Shown: positions 1-5,509 of the stretch, piece after piece
Numbering within the stretch: position 1 is the first letter of the stretch
Layout: every line of letters starts with the position of its first letter
Assembly: GCA_023432855.1 (NCBI GenBank)
Contig: JAEZEZ010000024.1
Span: forward strand, 1-11,727
From: Pseudomonadota bacterium
Lineage (GTDB): Bacteria; Pseudomonadota; Alphaproteobacteria; Caulobacterales; Caulobacteraceae
Reading direction: 5' to 3'
DNA length: 11,727 bases
Position numbers and translations under genes: made by a program
Notes under the pieces: model-generated
The model's database searches: none
What the model saw: only the letters and a program-made list of their open reading frames with translations
What the model was told of the DNA's origin: nothing

Positions 1-504
1 CCCCCCGCTCGCCTGAGCAGTTCCTGGGCCCCGGCCCCGCCGGCGCCTCCTGCCCCGCCCGCGCCGCCGCCTCCGCCTCCGCCGCCGCCCGGCCTGGAAC
101 GGCTGAGTGCGCTCGAGGCCGAACTGGAGGCGATGGTGGTGGCGATCGAGGCCCAGACCAGCGCCATCGAGGCCGCCGCCGAAGCGCGCGCCGCCGCGGT
201 CGAGGCCCTCGTGGAGGCCCGCGTCGGAAACGCCTTCGATCACGCCCGCCTCGCCCGCATTTCGGCTGACAGCGTCAGGCTTTCGCCGGCCCAGGTCGCC
301 GCCATCCGCGAGAGCGCCCGCATCGGCGCCGAAGAGGCCCGGATCGCGGGTGAGGAAGCCCGCCGCGCCGTGGAAGCCATCCGGCCCCAGATCGAGGCCG
401 CGGTCGCCCGGGCCGAAGAACTGAAGGCTGCCTGTCTCGCCGGCGAGATCGAGTGCGAGATCATCGAGGACGGCGGAACGCGCATCGCCATCGACCGCGA
501 CTGA
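1..504 (+). CDS. 3'-terminal fragment of a proline-rich, Ala/Glu/Arg helical protein (possibly the tail of an M56/BlaR1-like protein)
   Basis: Frame 1 is open from the left edge to the TGA at 502-504, giving 167 residues with no convincing start inside the window, so the gene begins upstream. The visible N-terminal part is Ala/Pro-rich and ends in nine consecutive prolines (residues 22-30, encoded by a CCG/CCT microsatellite near 64-90). From about residue 33 it is strongly Ala/Glu/Arg-rich with few helix breakers, as in a long amphipathic helix or coiled coil, and it ends in a short acidic tail with two cysteines (residues ~144 and ~150). No catalytic motif is visible. From memory, Caulobacteraceae M56 (BlaR1-like) proteins often carry a Pro-rich linker and a charged helical tail, so this is one candidate identity, but it is inference from composition only. 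A strong hairpin starts 6 nt after the stop, so this is probably the last gene of its transcript. Confidence 0.7.
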   Translation, partial: PPARLSSSWAPAPPAPPAPPAPPPPPPPPPGLERLSALEAELEAMVVAIEAQTSAIEAAAEARAAAVEALVEARVGNAFDHARLARISADSVRLSPAQVAAIRESARIGAEEARIAGEEARRAVEAIRPQIEAAVARAEELKAACLAGEIECEIIEDGGTRIAIDRD

Positions 505-509
505 CCTGT

Positions 510-544
510 GGCGGATGGGGCGCACCGGCTGCGTCCCGTCCGCC
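510..544 (+). terminator. Strong 15-bp hairpin just after a stop codon, probable transcription terminator
   Basis: Bases 510-524 pair with 530-544 over 15 consecutive positions, 13 Watson-Crick and two G-U (520/534 and 516/538), around the loop CCGGC. The hairpin starts 6 nt after the TGA at 502-504. There is no T-tract after it (CGCATCG follows), so it is not a textbook intrinsic terminator. GC-rich genomes often use such stems, and it could also protect the 3' end of the mRNA. Confidence 0.6.
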
Positions 545-620
545 CGCATCGCCGCGACCCGTTGAGCCCGAGGCGGAGCGCGACTAGCTGAGCGAGCCCT
601 CCCCTCGGACCGCTCCCGCC

Positions 621-1253
621 GTGATCCTGCCCGTCGATCCCTCCCGATACGCCGCCTTTCTGGCGACAATGTCGGTCATGGCGGTGACGCCCGGGCCCGC
701 GAACGTCTTCGCGGTCGCAACGGGCGTGCAGCGCGGCAAGCGGGCGGCCCTCCTCGGCGTGCTGGGCATGAACAGCGCCACCCTCGTGTGGTTCGCCGCG
801 GCGGCGCTTGGCCTGGGCGCCCTGATCGCCGCCTTCCCGGTGGTTTTCCGGTGGATCGCGGTCGCTGGCGGTCTCTACGTCGCCTGGCTGGGCTTGAAGG
901 CGTTGTGGCGGGCCTGGCGGGACGAGGTGGCGCCGGTGGCCGCCGACACCCAGGTGCATCACCGCCGCGCCGCGTTCCGCGACGGATTCGCGGTTCAGAT
1001 CGCCAACCCCAAGGCCATCCTCTTCTTCACCGCGGTCCTGCCGCCTTTCCTGGACGTGGGTCGGCCGCTGTTCCCACAGCTCGCCATGTTCGGCGCCGCG
1101 ACCATCGGCATGGACGTGATCGCCATGAGCGCCTATGGCCTCGGCGGCGCGGCGCTGGCGCGGCGCATGAACGAGCCGCGGTTCCGTCGGGGCTTCGAGG
1201 CGTTCGTGGGCGTCCTGTTGCTGACCGCCGCAGCCCTGATCCTCAGCCGCTGA
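621..1253 (+). CDS. LysE/RhtB-family amino-acid exporter
   Basis: The 210-residue product has the length and pattern of LysE/RhtB translocators, inner-membrane exporters of amino acids and related small molecules driven by proton exchange. The first hydrophobic segment leads into the family motif TPGPA (residues 23-27), then a Gly/Arg-rich turn (GVQRGKRAALLGVLG), two more hydrophobic segments (about 52-70 and 74-95), a polar loop (about 98-120), the family-like stretch QIANPKAILFF (about 126-137), and two or three further membrane segments to the C-terminus. The start is GTG at 621. The next Met (669) would delete the N-terminal half of the first membrane helix, so GTG fits the family better, although no strong ribosome site precedes it. 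Substrate cannot be told from sequence. It appears to be a single-gene transcript, lying between hairpins at 510-544 and 1260-1287. Confidence 0.93.
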   Translation: MILPVDPSRYAAFLATMSVMAVTPGPANVFAVATGVQRGKRAALLGVLGMNSATLVWFAAAALGLGALIAAFPVVFRWIAVAGGLYVAWLGLKALWRAWRDEVAPVAADTQVHHRRAAFRDGFAVQIANPKAILFFTAVLPPFLDVGRPLFPQLAMFGAATIGMDVIAMSAYGLGGAALARRMNEPRFRRGFEAFVGVLLLTAAALILSR

Positions 1254-1259
1254 GCCATC

Positions 1260-1287
1260 TGGCAGCAGTAGCGCCGGTCTGCTGCTA
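1260..1287 (+). terminator. Stem-loop after the LysE gene, possible terminator
   Basis: GCAGCAG at 1262-1268 pairs with CTGCTGC at 1279-1285. The stem extends by a G-U pair and a T-A pair to nine, around a 10-nt loop. It lies 7 nt after the stop of the LysE-family gene and is followed by TAAAAGACTG and then AT-richer sequence rather than a T-run. A terminator is plausible but not proven. The AT-rich bases 1287-1310 downstream are the likeliest place for the promoter of the following gene. Confidence 0.4.
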
Positions 1288-1360
1288 AAAGACTGTATTT
1301 ACTAAAGAACTTGAACCTTCCCGGGAACTGCGCGCACCTTGGCGCGTAGGGGAGGGAGCT

Positions 1361-1627
1361 ATGACGACTGACTTCGAGAACCAGCTCCGGGGTGAACGCC
1401 TGACGACCACCGAGGTGCTCTACTACCTGCCGGACCACCCGCGGCTGCTGCAGACCTTCCTCTGGCAGACCCAGGACCATGCCCCGGACTTTCCCCGGGT
1501 GCAGCGCTTCCTGGATCATTGGCGCCGGGAGATCGAGGCGGTGATCCACTCGGTCCGCATCAGCGTCGTCGGCGGCGTCGGCCCGTCGCAGTTTCGCGCC
1601 GCCCAGCAGCTCGGCCTGATCCACTGA
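1361..1627 (+). CDS. usg: Usg-family protein
   Basis: The 88-residue product matches what I recall of the Usg family (named from the gene upstream of the trp genes in alphaproteobacteria). Features are an N-terminal FENQLRGERLTTTEVLYYLPDHP-type segment, a central LLQTFLWQTQDHAPDFPRVQRFLDHW block, and a short hydrophobic/basic end. It is small and soluble, with no signal peptide or membrane segment, and its biochemical role is unknown. The ATG at 1361 is supported by a purine-rich ribosome site (GGGAGGGAG, about 1350-1358) directly upstream. In Caulobacter the family member sits next to trpF/trpB/trpA. Here it is flanked by an exporter and a lipoprotein, with no trp gene visible, so the usual context is lost or this is a paralogue. 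The 107-bp upstream gap contains the LysE stem-loop, an AT-rich patch and a 10-bp palindrome (TTCCCGGGAA, 1318-1327). Confidence 0.88.
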   Translation: MTTDFENQLRGERLTTTEVLYYLPDHPRLLQTFLWQTQDHAPDFPRVQRFLDHWRREIEAVIHSVRISVVGGVGPSQFRAAQQLGLIH

Positions 1628-1643
1628 TCGGCCGCTCCGTCGC

Positions 1644-1657
1644 TTGCGCCAGATCAA
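1644..1657. promoter_or_regulatory. FNR/FixK-like half-conserved box
   Basis: TTGCGCCAGATCAA resembles the CRP/FNR-superfamily oxygen-response box TTGAT-N4-ATCAA at 8 of 10 defined bases (the AT of the left half is CG). Extended by one base each side it reads CTTG-N8-CAAG, which is symmetric. It lies between usg and the lipoprotein gene, 94 nt before the latter's start. The same bases also contain a GCGCC/GGCGC inverted repeat (1646-1650 with 1658-1662), so a simple hairpin is an alternative. Confidence 0.3.
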
Positions 1658-1718
1658 GGCGCGCTCCGCTGGAACGGCCAGCTTCGCCGTGAGTTGAATC
1701 GGCGATACGGGGCTGTCC

Positions 1719-1732
1719 CGATTGGCCAATCG
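1719..1732. promoter_or_regulatory. 14-bp perfect palindrome in the lipoprotein leader
   Basis: CGATTGGCCAATCG is a perfect palindrome that ends 19 nt before the ATG at 1752 and just before the ribosome site. As RNA it can fold only as a 5-bp stem with a 4-nt loop. Its left arm can instead pair with AATCGG at 1697-1702 (against CCGATT at 1718-1723), so the two folds exclude each other. It may be an operator for a dimeric regulator or a leader structure. A GANTC (CcrM-type methylation) site, GAATC, lies at 1696-1700. Confidence 0.35.
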
Positions 1733-1751
1733 CAGGGGCCAGGAGAGCGAC

Positions 1752-2303
1752 ATGAAGAAGATGCTGATCGCAATGGCGGCAGTGGGGCTGATGTTGTCGG
1801 CCTGCGCCACCGCCACACCCTACCAGCCCGTCGGCGCGACCTCGGTTCGCGGGGGCTATGCGGAGGACCGGATCGCCGAGAACCGCTGGCGGGTGACCTT
1901 CGCGGGCAACACGGTCACTTCCCGTGACACCGTCGAAATGTACCTGCTGTTCCGCGCCGCCGAGCTGACGCTGCAGACCGGTTACGACTGCTTCGAGACC
2001 GTCAACCGCGTGACCGACGCCGACACCCGCTACCTCGGGACGCCGGACCCATATTGGCGGGGCTCGGCCTGGGGGCCCTACTGGCGGCCTTCGTGGCGTC
2101 ACTACGGCCCCTACGGGTGGAGCCGCTGGGATCCCTTCTGGGGCAATGACTTCGACGTCCGGGCGGTGACCCGCTACGAGGCGCATGCCGAGATCATCAT
2201 GCGGCGCGGCCCGTGCCCGCGGGACGACCGCTTCACCTTCGACGCCCGCGAAGTGCAGGCCAACCTGGGTCCGCGCGTGATGCGGCCGGAGGCCCGGTAC
2301 TAG
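1752..2303 (+). CDS. CC0125/CC1285-family lipoprotein
   Basis: The 183-residue product starts with a short basic N-terminus, a hydrophobic stretch and the lipobox LSAC (residues 15-18), so it should be lipidated at Cys18 and anchored in a membrane facing the periplasm. The mature part (WRVTFAGNTVTSRDTVEMYLLFRAAELTLQ) resembles the Caulobacter CC0125/CC1285 lipoprotein family as I recall it. That family has no established function. Residues about 99-130 are unusually rich in Trp, Tyr, Gly and Pro, followed by a VTRYEAHAEIIM-type strand and a GPCP motif; mature cysteines near 78 and 151 could form a disulfide. An upstream ATG at 1722 is in frame, but the ATG at 1752 is chosen because it follows AGGAGAG (1741-1746 region) by a proper spacing and gives a normal signal peptide. 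The gene ends 3 bp from the convergent DUF6065-type gene. Confidence 0.85.
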   Translation: MKKMLIAMAAVGLMLSACATATPYQPVGATSVRGGYAEDRIAENRWRVTFAGNTVTSRDTVEMYLLFRAAELTLQTGYDCFETVNRVTDADTRYLGTPDPYWRGSAWGPYWRPSWRHYGPYGWSRWDPFWGNDFDVRAVTRYEAHAEIIMRRGPCPRDDRFTFDAREVQANLGPRVMRPEARY

Positions 2304-2306
2304 GGG

Positions 2307-3050
2307 TCAGAAGCCGAATTTGACCGGCTTCAGCCGCCGCTTGTTGACGTGGTCGGCAGGCGGCGGCCCCGTGTCCTCCGGCAGTTCGCCCTTGAAGTAG
2401 AAGCGCTGCCAGGCCTCCTTCACGGTCTGGGGGTCGCCCTTGGCCAGGCGGGCGTTGAAGTCGCCGCGCTGCTTGTTCCAGGCCTCGAACTGACCCTTGA
2501 GCACGGGGTCCGCGTCCATGTGGCGAATGGTGGGCTGCACCGCATCCAGCTTTCGATGCTCCATCAGGGTGATGAAGCAGAAGGGCTCGCCCTTGGCGAA
2601 CTTCACCCGGCCCGGCCGCGTGAAACGCCAGTTCATGGTGAAGGGAAACGGCAGCCAGTCGGTCTCGACCAGGCCGCTCAGCGCCTGGATGCCGTCCTTC
2701 ACGTGGTTCGGCGCGCCCGACACCCACGTGGCCCAGCCCGGCAGCGTGCGGAACATGTAGCCGGGATGCAGGGTCAGGACCCCGCCCGCGAAGTGCGACT
2801 GGGCGAAGTGGGCGAAGTCAGCGTTCGGGCGGTCCGGCGTGAGCTTGATGTCCGACTGGTGCGGGCCGCCGTTCCACTCGGCGGCGAACCCCATCGGGCA
2901 CAGGATCTCCCAGCCCGTGGTGTTGGCCATGGTCAGCGGCAGGCACTTGTAGGGGTGCCGCATGTGATGGTTGTCCATCCAGTCCCGCTCGGGCCGGCCG
3001 GGGACGATGTCCGGCGGGCGCTGGGCCATGGGGTAGCACTGGAGTTCCAT
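2307..3050 (-). CDS. DUF6065-type protein of unknown function
   Basis: The 247-residue soluble product begins MELQCYPMAQRPPDIVPGRPERDWMD. This start and the following CLPLTMANTTGWEILCP, FAAEWNGG, LTLHPGYMFRTLPGWATWVSGAPNHVKDGIQALSGLVETDWLPFPFTMNWRFTRPG segments agree with the DUF6065 family as I recall it. No catalytic function is established. Visible traits are many Trp/Pro/His residues, no signal peptide, no membrane segment, and a polar, Lys/Arg-rich C-terminal part with a helical stretch (about 185-215) likely to be less conserved. The ATG at 3048-3050 is used; it faces the ProXp-ala gene across a 65-bp divergent gap that must hold both promoters. In other genomes I associate this family loosely with oxygenase-like or peptide-modification contexts, but nothing here supports either, so no function is assigned. 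Confidence 0.82.
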   Translation of the reverse strand: MELQCYPMAQRPPDIVPGRPERDWMDNHHMRHPYKCLPLTMANTTGWEILCPMGFAAEWNGGPHQSDIKLTPDRPNADFAHFAQSHFAGGVLTLHPGYMFRTLPGWATWVSGAPNHVKDGIQALSGLVETDWLPFPFTMNWRFTRPGRVKFAKGEPFCFITLMEHRKLDAVQPTIRHMDADPVLKGQFEAWNKQRGDFNARLAKGDPQTVKEAWQRFYFKGELPEDTGPPPADHVNKRRLKPVKFGF

Positions 3051-3115
3051 CGCGGGGTCCGAAGCGGTTAGAGAACGCGGCCACAGCTATCTTCGAAACC
3101 ACGTCGCCGCTCAAG

Positions 3116-3637
3116 ATGACCCAGACCAGTCCCGCCGCCGATCGCGCCACCCTGGAGGCCTTCCTCGATGGTATCGGCGTGCGCTACCGCACCTACGAGC
3201 ATCCGGCGGTCTTCCGCGTCGACGAGGGTCACGAGATCAAGGCGGCCATGCCCGGCGGCCACACCAAGAACCTGTTTCTCAAGGACAAGAAGGGTCAGCT
3301 TTGGCTGATCTCGGCGAGACAGGACACGGTGATCGACCTGAAGCGCCTGCCCCGGGTGATCGGCTCGGACCGGCTCTCGTTCGGCAACGAAGCGCTTCTG
3401 CTGGAGACGCTGGGCGTCACCCCAGGCTCGGTCACGGCCTTCGGCCTGATCAACGACCGTGACCGGCGCGTCCGCTTCGTGCTCGACAAGGCTCTGGCCG
3501 ATTGCCACATCGTCAACTTCCATCCCCTGACCAACACCGCCACGACGGCGATCAGCCGGGAGGACTTCCTCGCGTTCCTCGAGGCGGTCGGGGTTGAGCC
3601 GCAGGTGGTCGATTTCACGCTCGTCGGCGCGGCCTGA
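3116..3637 (+). CDS. proX: Stand-alone Ala-tRNA(Pro) deacylase, ProXp-ala (YbaK/INS-domain)
   Basis: The 173-residue product is a single YbaK/ProRS-INS-type editing domain, the normal length for free-standing ProXp-ala. These enzymes hydrolyse Ala-tRNA(Pro) mischarged by prolyl-tRNA synthetase. They are typical of alphaproteobacteria whose ProRS lacks the inserted editing domain, and the Caulobacter crescentus enzyme is the studied example. Diagnostic stretches are an N-terminal helix with the HPAVF motif (residues 29-33), the GGHTKNLFLKD segment with the presumed catalytic lysine Lys51 and its neighbour Asn52, the LISARQDTVIDLK strand, GVTPGSVTAFGLIND (about 101-115), and a C-terminal FHPLTNTATTAIS segment. 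All catalytic-region residues I would expect are present. The ATG at 3116 is preceded only by a weak ribosome site. The gene stands alone between a divergent DUF6065-type gene and the cnoX cluster. Confidence 0.92.
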   Translation: MTQTSPAADRATLEAFLDGIGVRYRTYEHPAVFRVDEGHEIKAAMPGGHTKNLFLKDKKGQLWLISARQDTVIDLKRLPRVIGSDRLSFGNEALLLETLGVTPGSVTAFGLINDRDRRVRFVLDKALADCHIVNFHPLTNTATTAISREDFLAFLEAVGVEPQVVDFTLVGAA

Positions 3638-3644
3638 TCCGTTG

Positions 3645-3660
3645 CGCCGGGCCGCCGGCG
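3645..3660 (+). terminator. Short GC-rich hairpin after ProXp-ala, weak terminator candidate
   Basis: CGCCGG at 3645-3650 pairs with CCGGCG at 3655-3660 around the loop GCCG. It begins 8 nt after the stop codon of the deacylase gene and has no T-run. In DNA this GC-rich, a 6-bp hairpin can arise by chance. Confidence 0.25.
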
Positions 3661-3724
3661 GGACCACATTGCCGGCGAACGCGTTCAGCCTTCGCCATCC
3701 CAGACCGAGACCACCGGAGTTCGC

Positions 3725-4621
3725 ATGATCGGAGACGCCACGCCCGCCCCTGCCGCGGACCTTATCAAGGACGGATCCGACGCGTCCTTCATGCAGGACG
3801 TGGTCGAGGCCTCACGCCAGCAGCCGGTCATCGTGGACTTCTGGGCGACCTGGTGCGGCCCTTGCCGGCAGTTGACTCCGGCGCTCGAGCGCGCGGTGGT
3901 CGCGGCGAAGGGCGCCGTGAAGCTGGTCAAGATCGATGTCGACAAGAACCCGCGCTTCGCCGGCCAGCTGCGGGTGCAGTCCATTCCCACCGTCTACGCT
4001 TTCATCAACGGTCAGCCGGTCGACGCCTTCCAGGGCGCCCTGCCCGAGAGCGAGATCAAGCGCTTTATCGACCGGCTGTCTGGACCGCCCGAGGCGGGCG
4101 AGCTCGAGGAGCTGTTGTCCATGGGCGCTGAATCCATGCGGGTCGGCGATCCCGGCGGCGCGGCCCAGGCCTTCGCCCAGGCGCTGCAGATGGACCCGCA
4201 GAACGTGAAGGCCATCGCCGGCCTCGCCCGCGTCTATCTGGAAGGCGGCGACGCCGACCAGGCCCGCCAGATCGTGGCCATGGCGCCCCCGGGCGCCTCC
4301 GACCCCGAGCTCGACAGCGTTCGCACCGCGCTCGAGCTGAGCGCCAACGCGCCCGCGCCGTCCGAAGCCGACGGCCTGGAGCAGGCGGTCCGCGCCGATC
4401 CCTCCAATCACCAGGCCCGCTTCGACTACGCCGCATCCCTCGCCGCCCAGGGCCGGCTGGACGAGGCGGCCGATCAGCTTCTGCGCATCCTTGAGCAGGA
4501 CCTGGACTGGAACGACCAGGCGGCGCGCAGGCAGCTGCTGAAGGTGTTCGAGGCCGCGGGGCCGATGTCGGACACGGCGAAGAACGGCCGCCGGCGCCTG
4601 TCCTCCCTGCTGTTCTCGTAA
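3725..4621 (+). CDS. cnoX: CnoX-like chaperedoxin (thioredoxin domain plus TPR region)
   Basis: The 298-residue product has an N-terminal thioredoxin domain (about residues 12-118) with the intact active site WCGPC (Cys44 and Cys47) and the cis-proline loop SIPT (Pro88), followed by an alpha-helical TPR region (about 125-298) with repeats such as PGGAAQAFAQALQMDPQN and a C-terminal LFEAAG-like segment. This is the CnoX/YbbN architecture, in which the protein holds unfolding clients and passes them to GroEL or DnaK. E. coli CnoX lacks the first active-site cysteine. The Caulobacter protein keeps both, combining thioredoxin and holdase activity, and this one has the same CxxC. There is no signal peptide, so it is cytoplasmic. 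The ATG at 3725 follows GGAG (3716-3719). It is the first gene of a tight cluster, ending 10 nt before the LonN-domain gene. Confidence 0.92.
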   Translation: MIGDATPAPAADLIKDGSDASFMQDVVEASRQQPVIVDFWATWCGPCRQLTPALERAVVAAKGAVKLVKIDVDKNPRFAGQLRVQSIPTVYAFINGQPVDAFQGALPESEIKRFIDRLSGPPEAGELEELLSMGAESMRVGDPGGAAQAFAQALQMDPQNVKAIAGLARVYLEGGDADQARQIVAMAPPGASDPELDSVRTALELSANAPAPSEADGLEQAVRADPSNHQARFDYAASLAAQGRLDEAADQLLRILEQDLDWNDQAARRQLLKVFEAAGPMSDTAKNGRRRLSSLLFS

Positions 4622-4631
4622 GGGGCGGCCC

Positions 4632-5288
4632 ATGGCTCAGGGCTACGTCCGCACGAGCGACCTGCCCCAGATGATCCCGGTGTTCCCGCTGGACGGCGCC
4701 CTGCTGCTGCCACGCGGACAGCTGCCGCTGAATATCTTCGAGCCGCGCTACCTCAACATGATCGACGACGTCATGGCCGGCGACCGCATCATCGGCATGA
4801 TCCAGACGGCGGGCGGCAGCCGGGCGCGGCCGCTGCTGGCGCCGGTCGGCTGCGCCGGGCGGGTCACCAGCTACGCCGAGACCTCCGACGGGCGTTATCT
4901 CATCACCCTGACCGGCGTCGCGCGCTTCCGCACCGGGGACGAGCTGCCGTCCAGCGGACCCTACCGCCAGGTGCGCGCCGACTACGCCCCCTTCGAGGCC
5001 GACCTGAAGCCGGTCGAGGGCGACCTGCTGTTCGACCGCGAGCCGCTGCTGGCGGCGCTGAGGGCCTACCTGCACCGCCGGTCGCTCGACGTGGACTGGG
5101 ACACCGCCCAGGAGGCGCCGCAAGAGGCCCTGATCAACAGCCTGGCCATGGCCCTGCCGTTCGAGCCCGCCGCCAAGCAGGCGCTGCTGGAAGCCGACGA
5201 CCTCGCCGCGCGCAGCGACGTCCTGACCGCCCTGCTGACCATCGAGGCGGCCGGGGACGACGACGAGACCCCGCCATCCGTGCAATAA
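4632..5288 (+). CDS. LON substrate-binding (LonN) domain protein
   Basis: The 218-residue product is made almost entirely of the N-terminal domain of Lon protease, without the ATPase or peptidase parts. Signature stretches are IPVFPLDGALLLPRGQLPLNIFEPRYLNMIDDVM (about 16-49), IGMIQT (55-60), VGCAGRVTSYAETSDGRYLITLTGVARFR (about 74-102) and a helical C-terminal half. Full-length Lon is near 800 residues. The reading frame is complete with a normal start and stop, so this is the widespread small stand-alone family, not a truncated lon. Its function is not established; substrate or protein-partner binding is inferred from the Lon domain. The start at 4632 is preceded by AAGGGGCGG (4620-4628). 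It lies 10 nt after cnoX and 8 nt before the Trm112-like gene, so the three are probably co-transcribed. The pairing with a holdase hints at a role in protein quality control. Confidence 0.93.
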   Translation: MAQGYVRTSDLPQMIPVFPLDGALLLPRGQLPLNIFEPRYLNMIDDVMAGDRIIGMIQTAGGSRARPLLAPVGCAGRVTSYAETSDGRYLITLTGVARFRTGDELPSSGPYRQVRADYAPFEADLKPVEGDLLFDREPLLAALRAYLHRRSLDVDWDTAQEAPQEALINSLAMALPFEPAAKQALLEADDLAARSDVLTALLTIEAAGDDDETPPSVQ

Positions 5289-5296
5289 GCGCCGCC

Positions 5297-5509
5297 ATGA
5301 CCGAAGACGAAACCGATCCGACCCCCTTCGACCCGCCGCCGCCGAGCGTCGATCCGCGCCTCCTCGAGGTGCTGGTCTGTCCGCTGACCCACGGTCCGCT
5401 CGAATACGACCGCAAGGCCCAGGAGCTGGTGTCGAAGAAGGCGAAGCTCGCCTATCCGATCCGCGACGGCGTGCCGATCATGCTGCCGGAAGAGGCGCGC
5501 AAGCTCTAG
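5297..5509 (+). CDS. Trm112-family small protein lacking most zinc ligands
   Basis: The 70-residue product has a Pro/Asp-rich N-terminal extension (residues 1-18) and then the Trm112/YcaR core: DPRLLEVLVCPLTHGPLEYD, a basic turn, and LAYPIRDGVPIMLPEEA. In eukaryotes and some bacteria Trm112 is a small zinc protein that activates methyltransferases acting on tRNA, rRNA or release factors. The bacterial YcaR-type role is not established. Only one of the usual four Cys ligands is present: CPxC has become CPLT, and the downstream Cys of the second pair is Ser (ELVSKK). This agrees with the alphaproteobacterial variants I recall, so the protein probably does not bind structural zinc. It is the last gene of the cnoX cluster. 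Its TAG (5507-5509) overlaps the stop of the convergent ubiquinone-hydroxylase gene. Confidence 0.9.
   Translation: MTEDETDPTPFDPPPPSVDPRLLEVLVCPLTHGPLEYDRKAQELVSKKAKLAYPIRDGVPIMLPEEARKL

Noticed and set aside
64..90. CCG/CCT triplet repeat as a possible independent repeat element or promoter feature
   Set aside because: It is in frame and simply encodes the proline run of the partial protein.
1318..1327. TTCCCGGGAA palindrome before usg as an operator
   Set aside because: A 10-bp GC-centred palindrome is too likely by chance in this DNA, and it has no partner site or consensus I recognise.
4065..5285. Open frame of about 406 codons on the minus strand opposite cnoX and the LonN-domain gene
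   Set aside because: Composition is Arg/Gly/Pro-rich with no recognisable motif, while the opposite-strand genes have clear thioredoxin and LonN motifs.
4632..5288. Truncated lon protease pseudogene
   Set aside because: The gene has its own start, stop and operon position and matches the separate, widespread single-domain LonN family.
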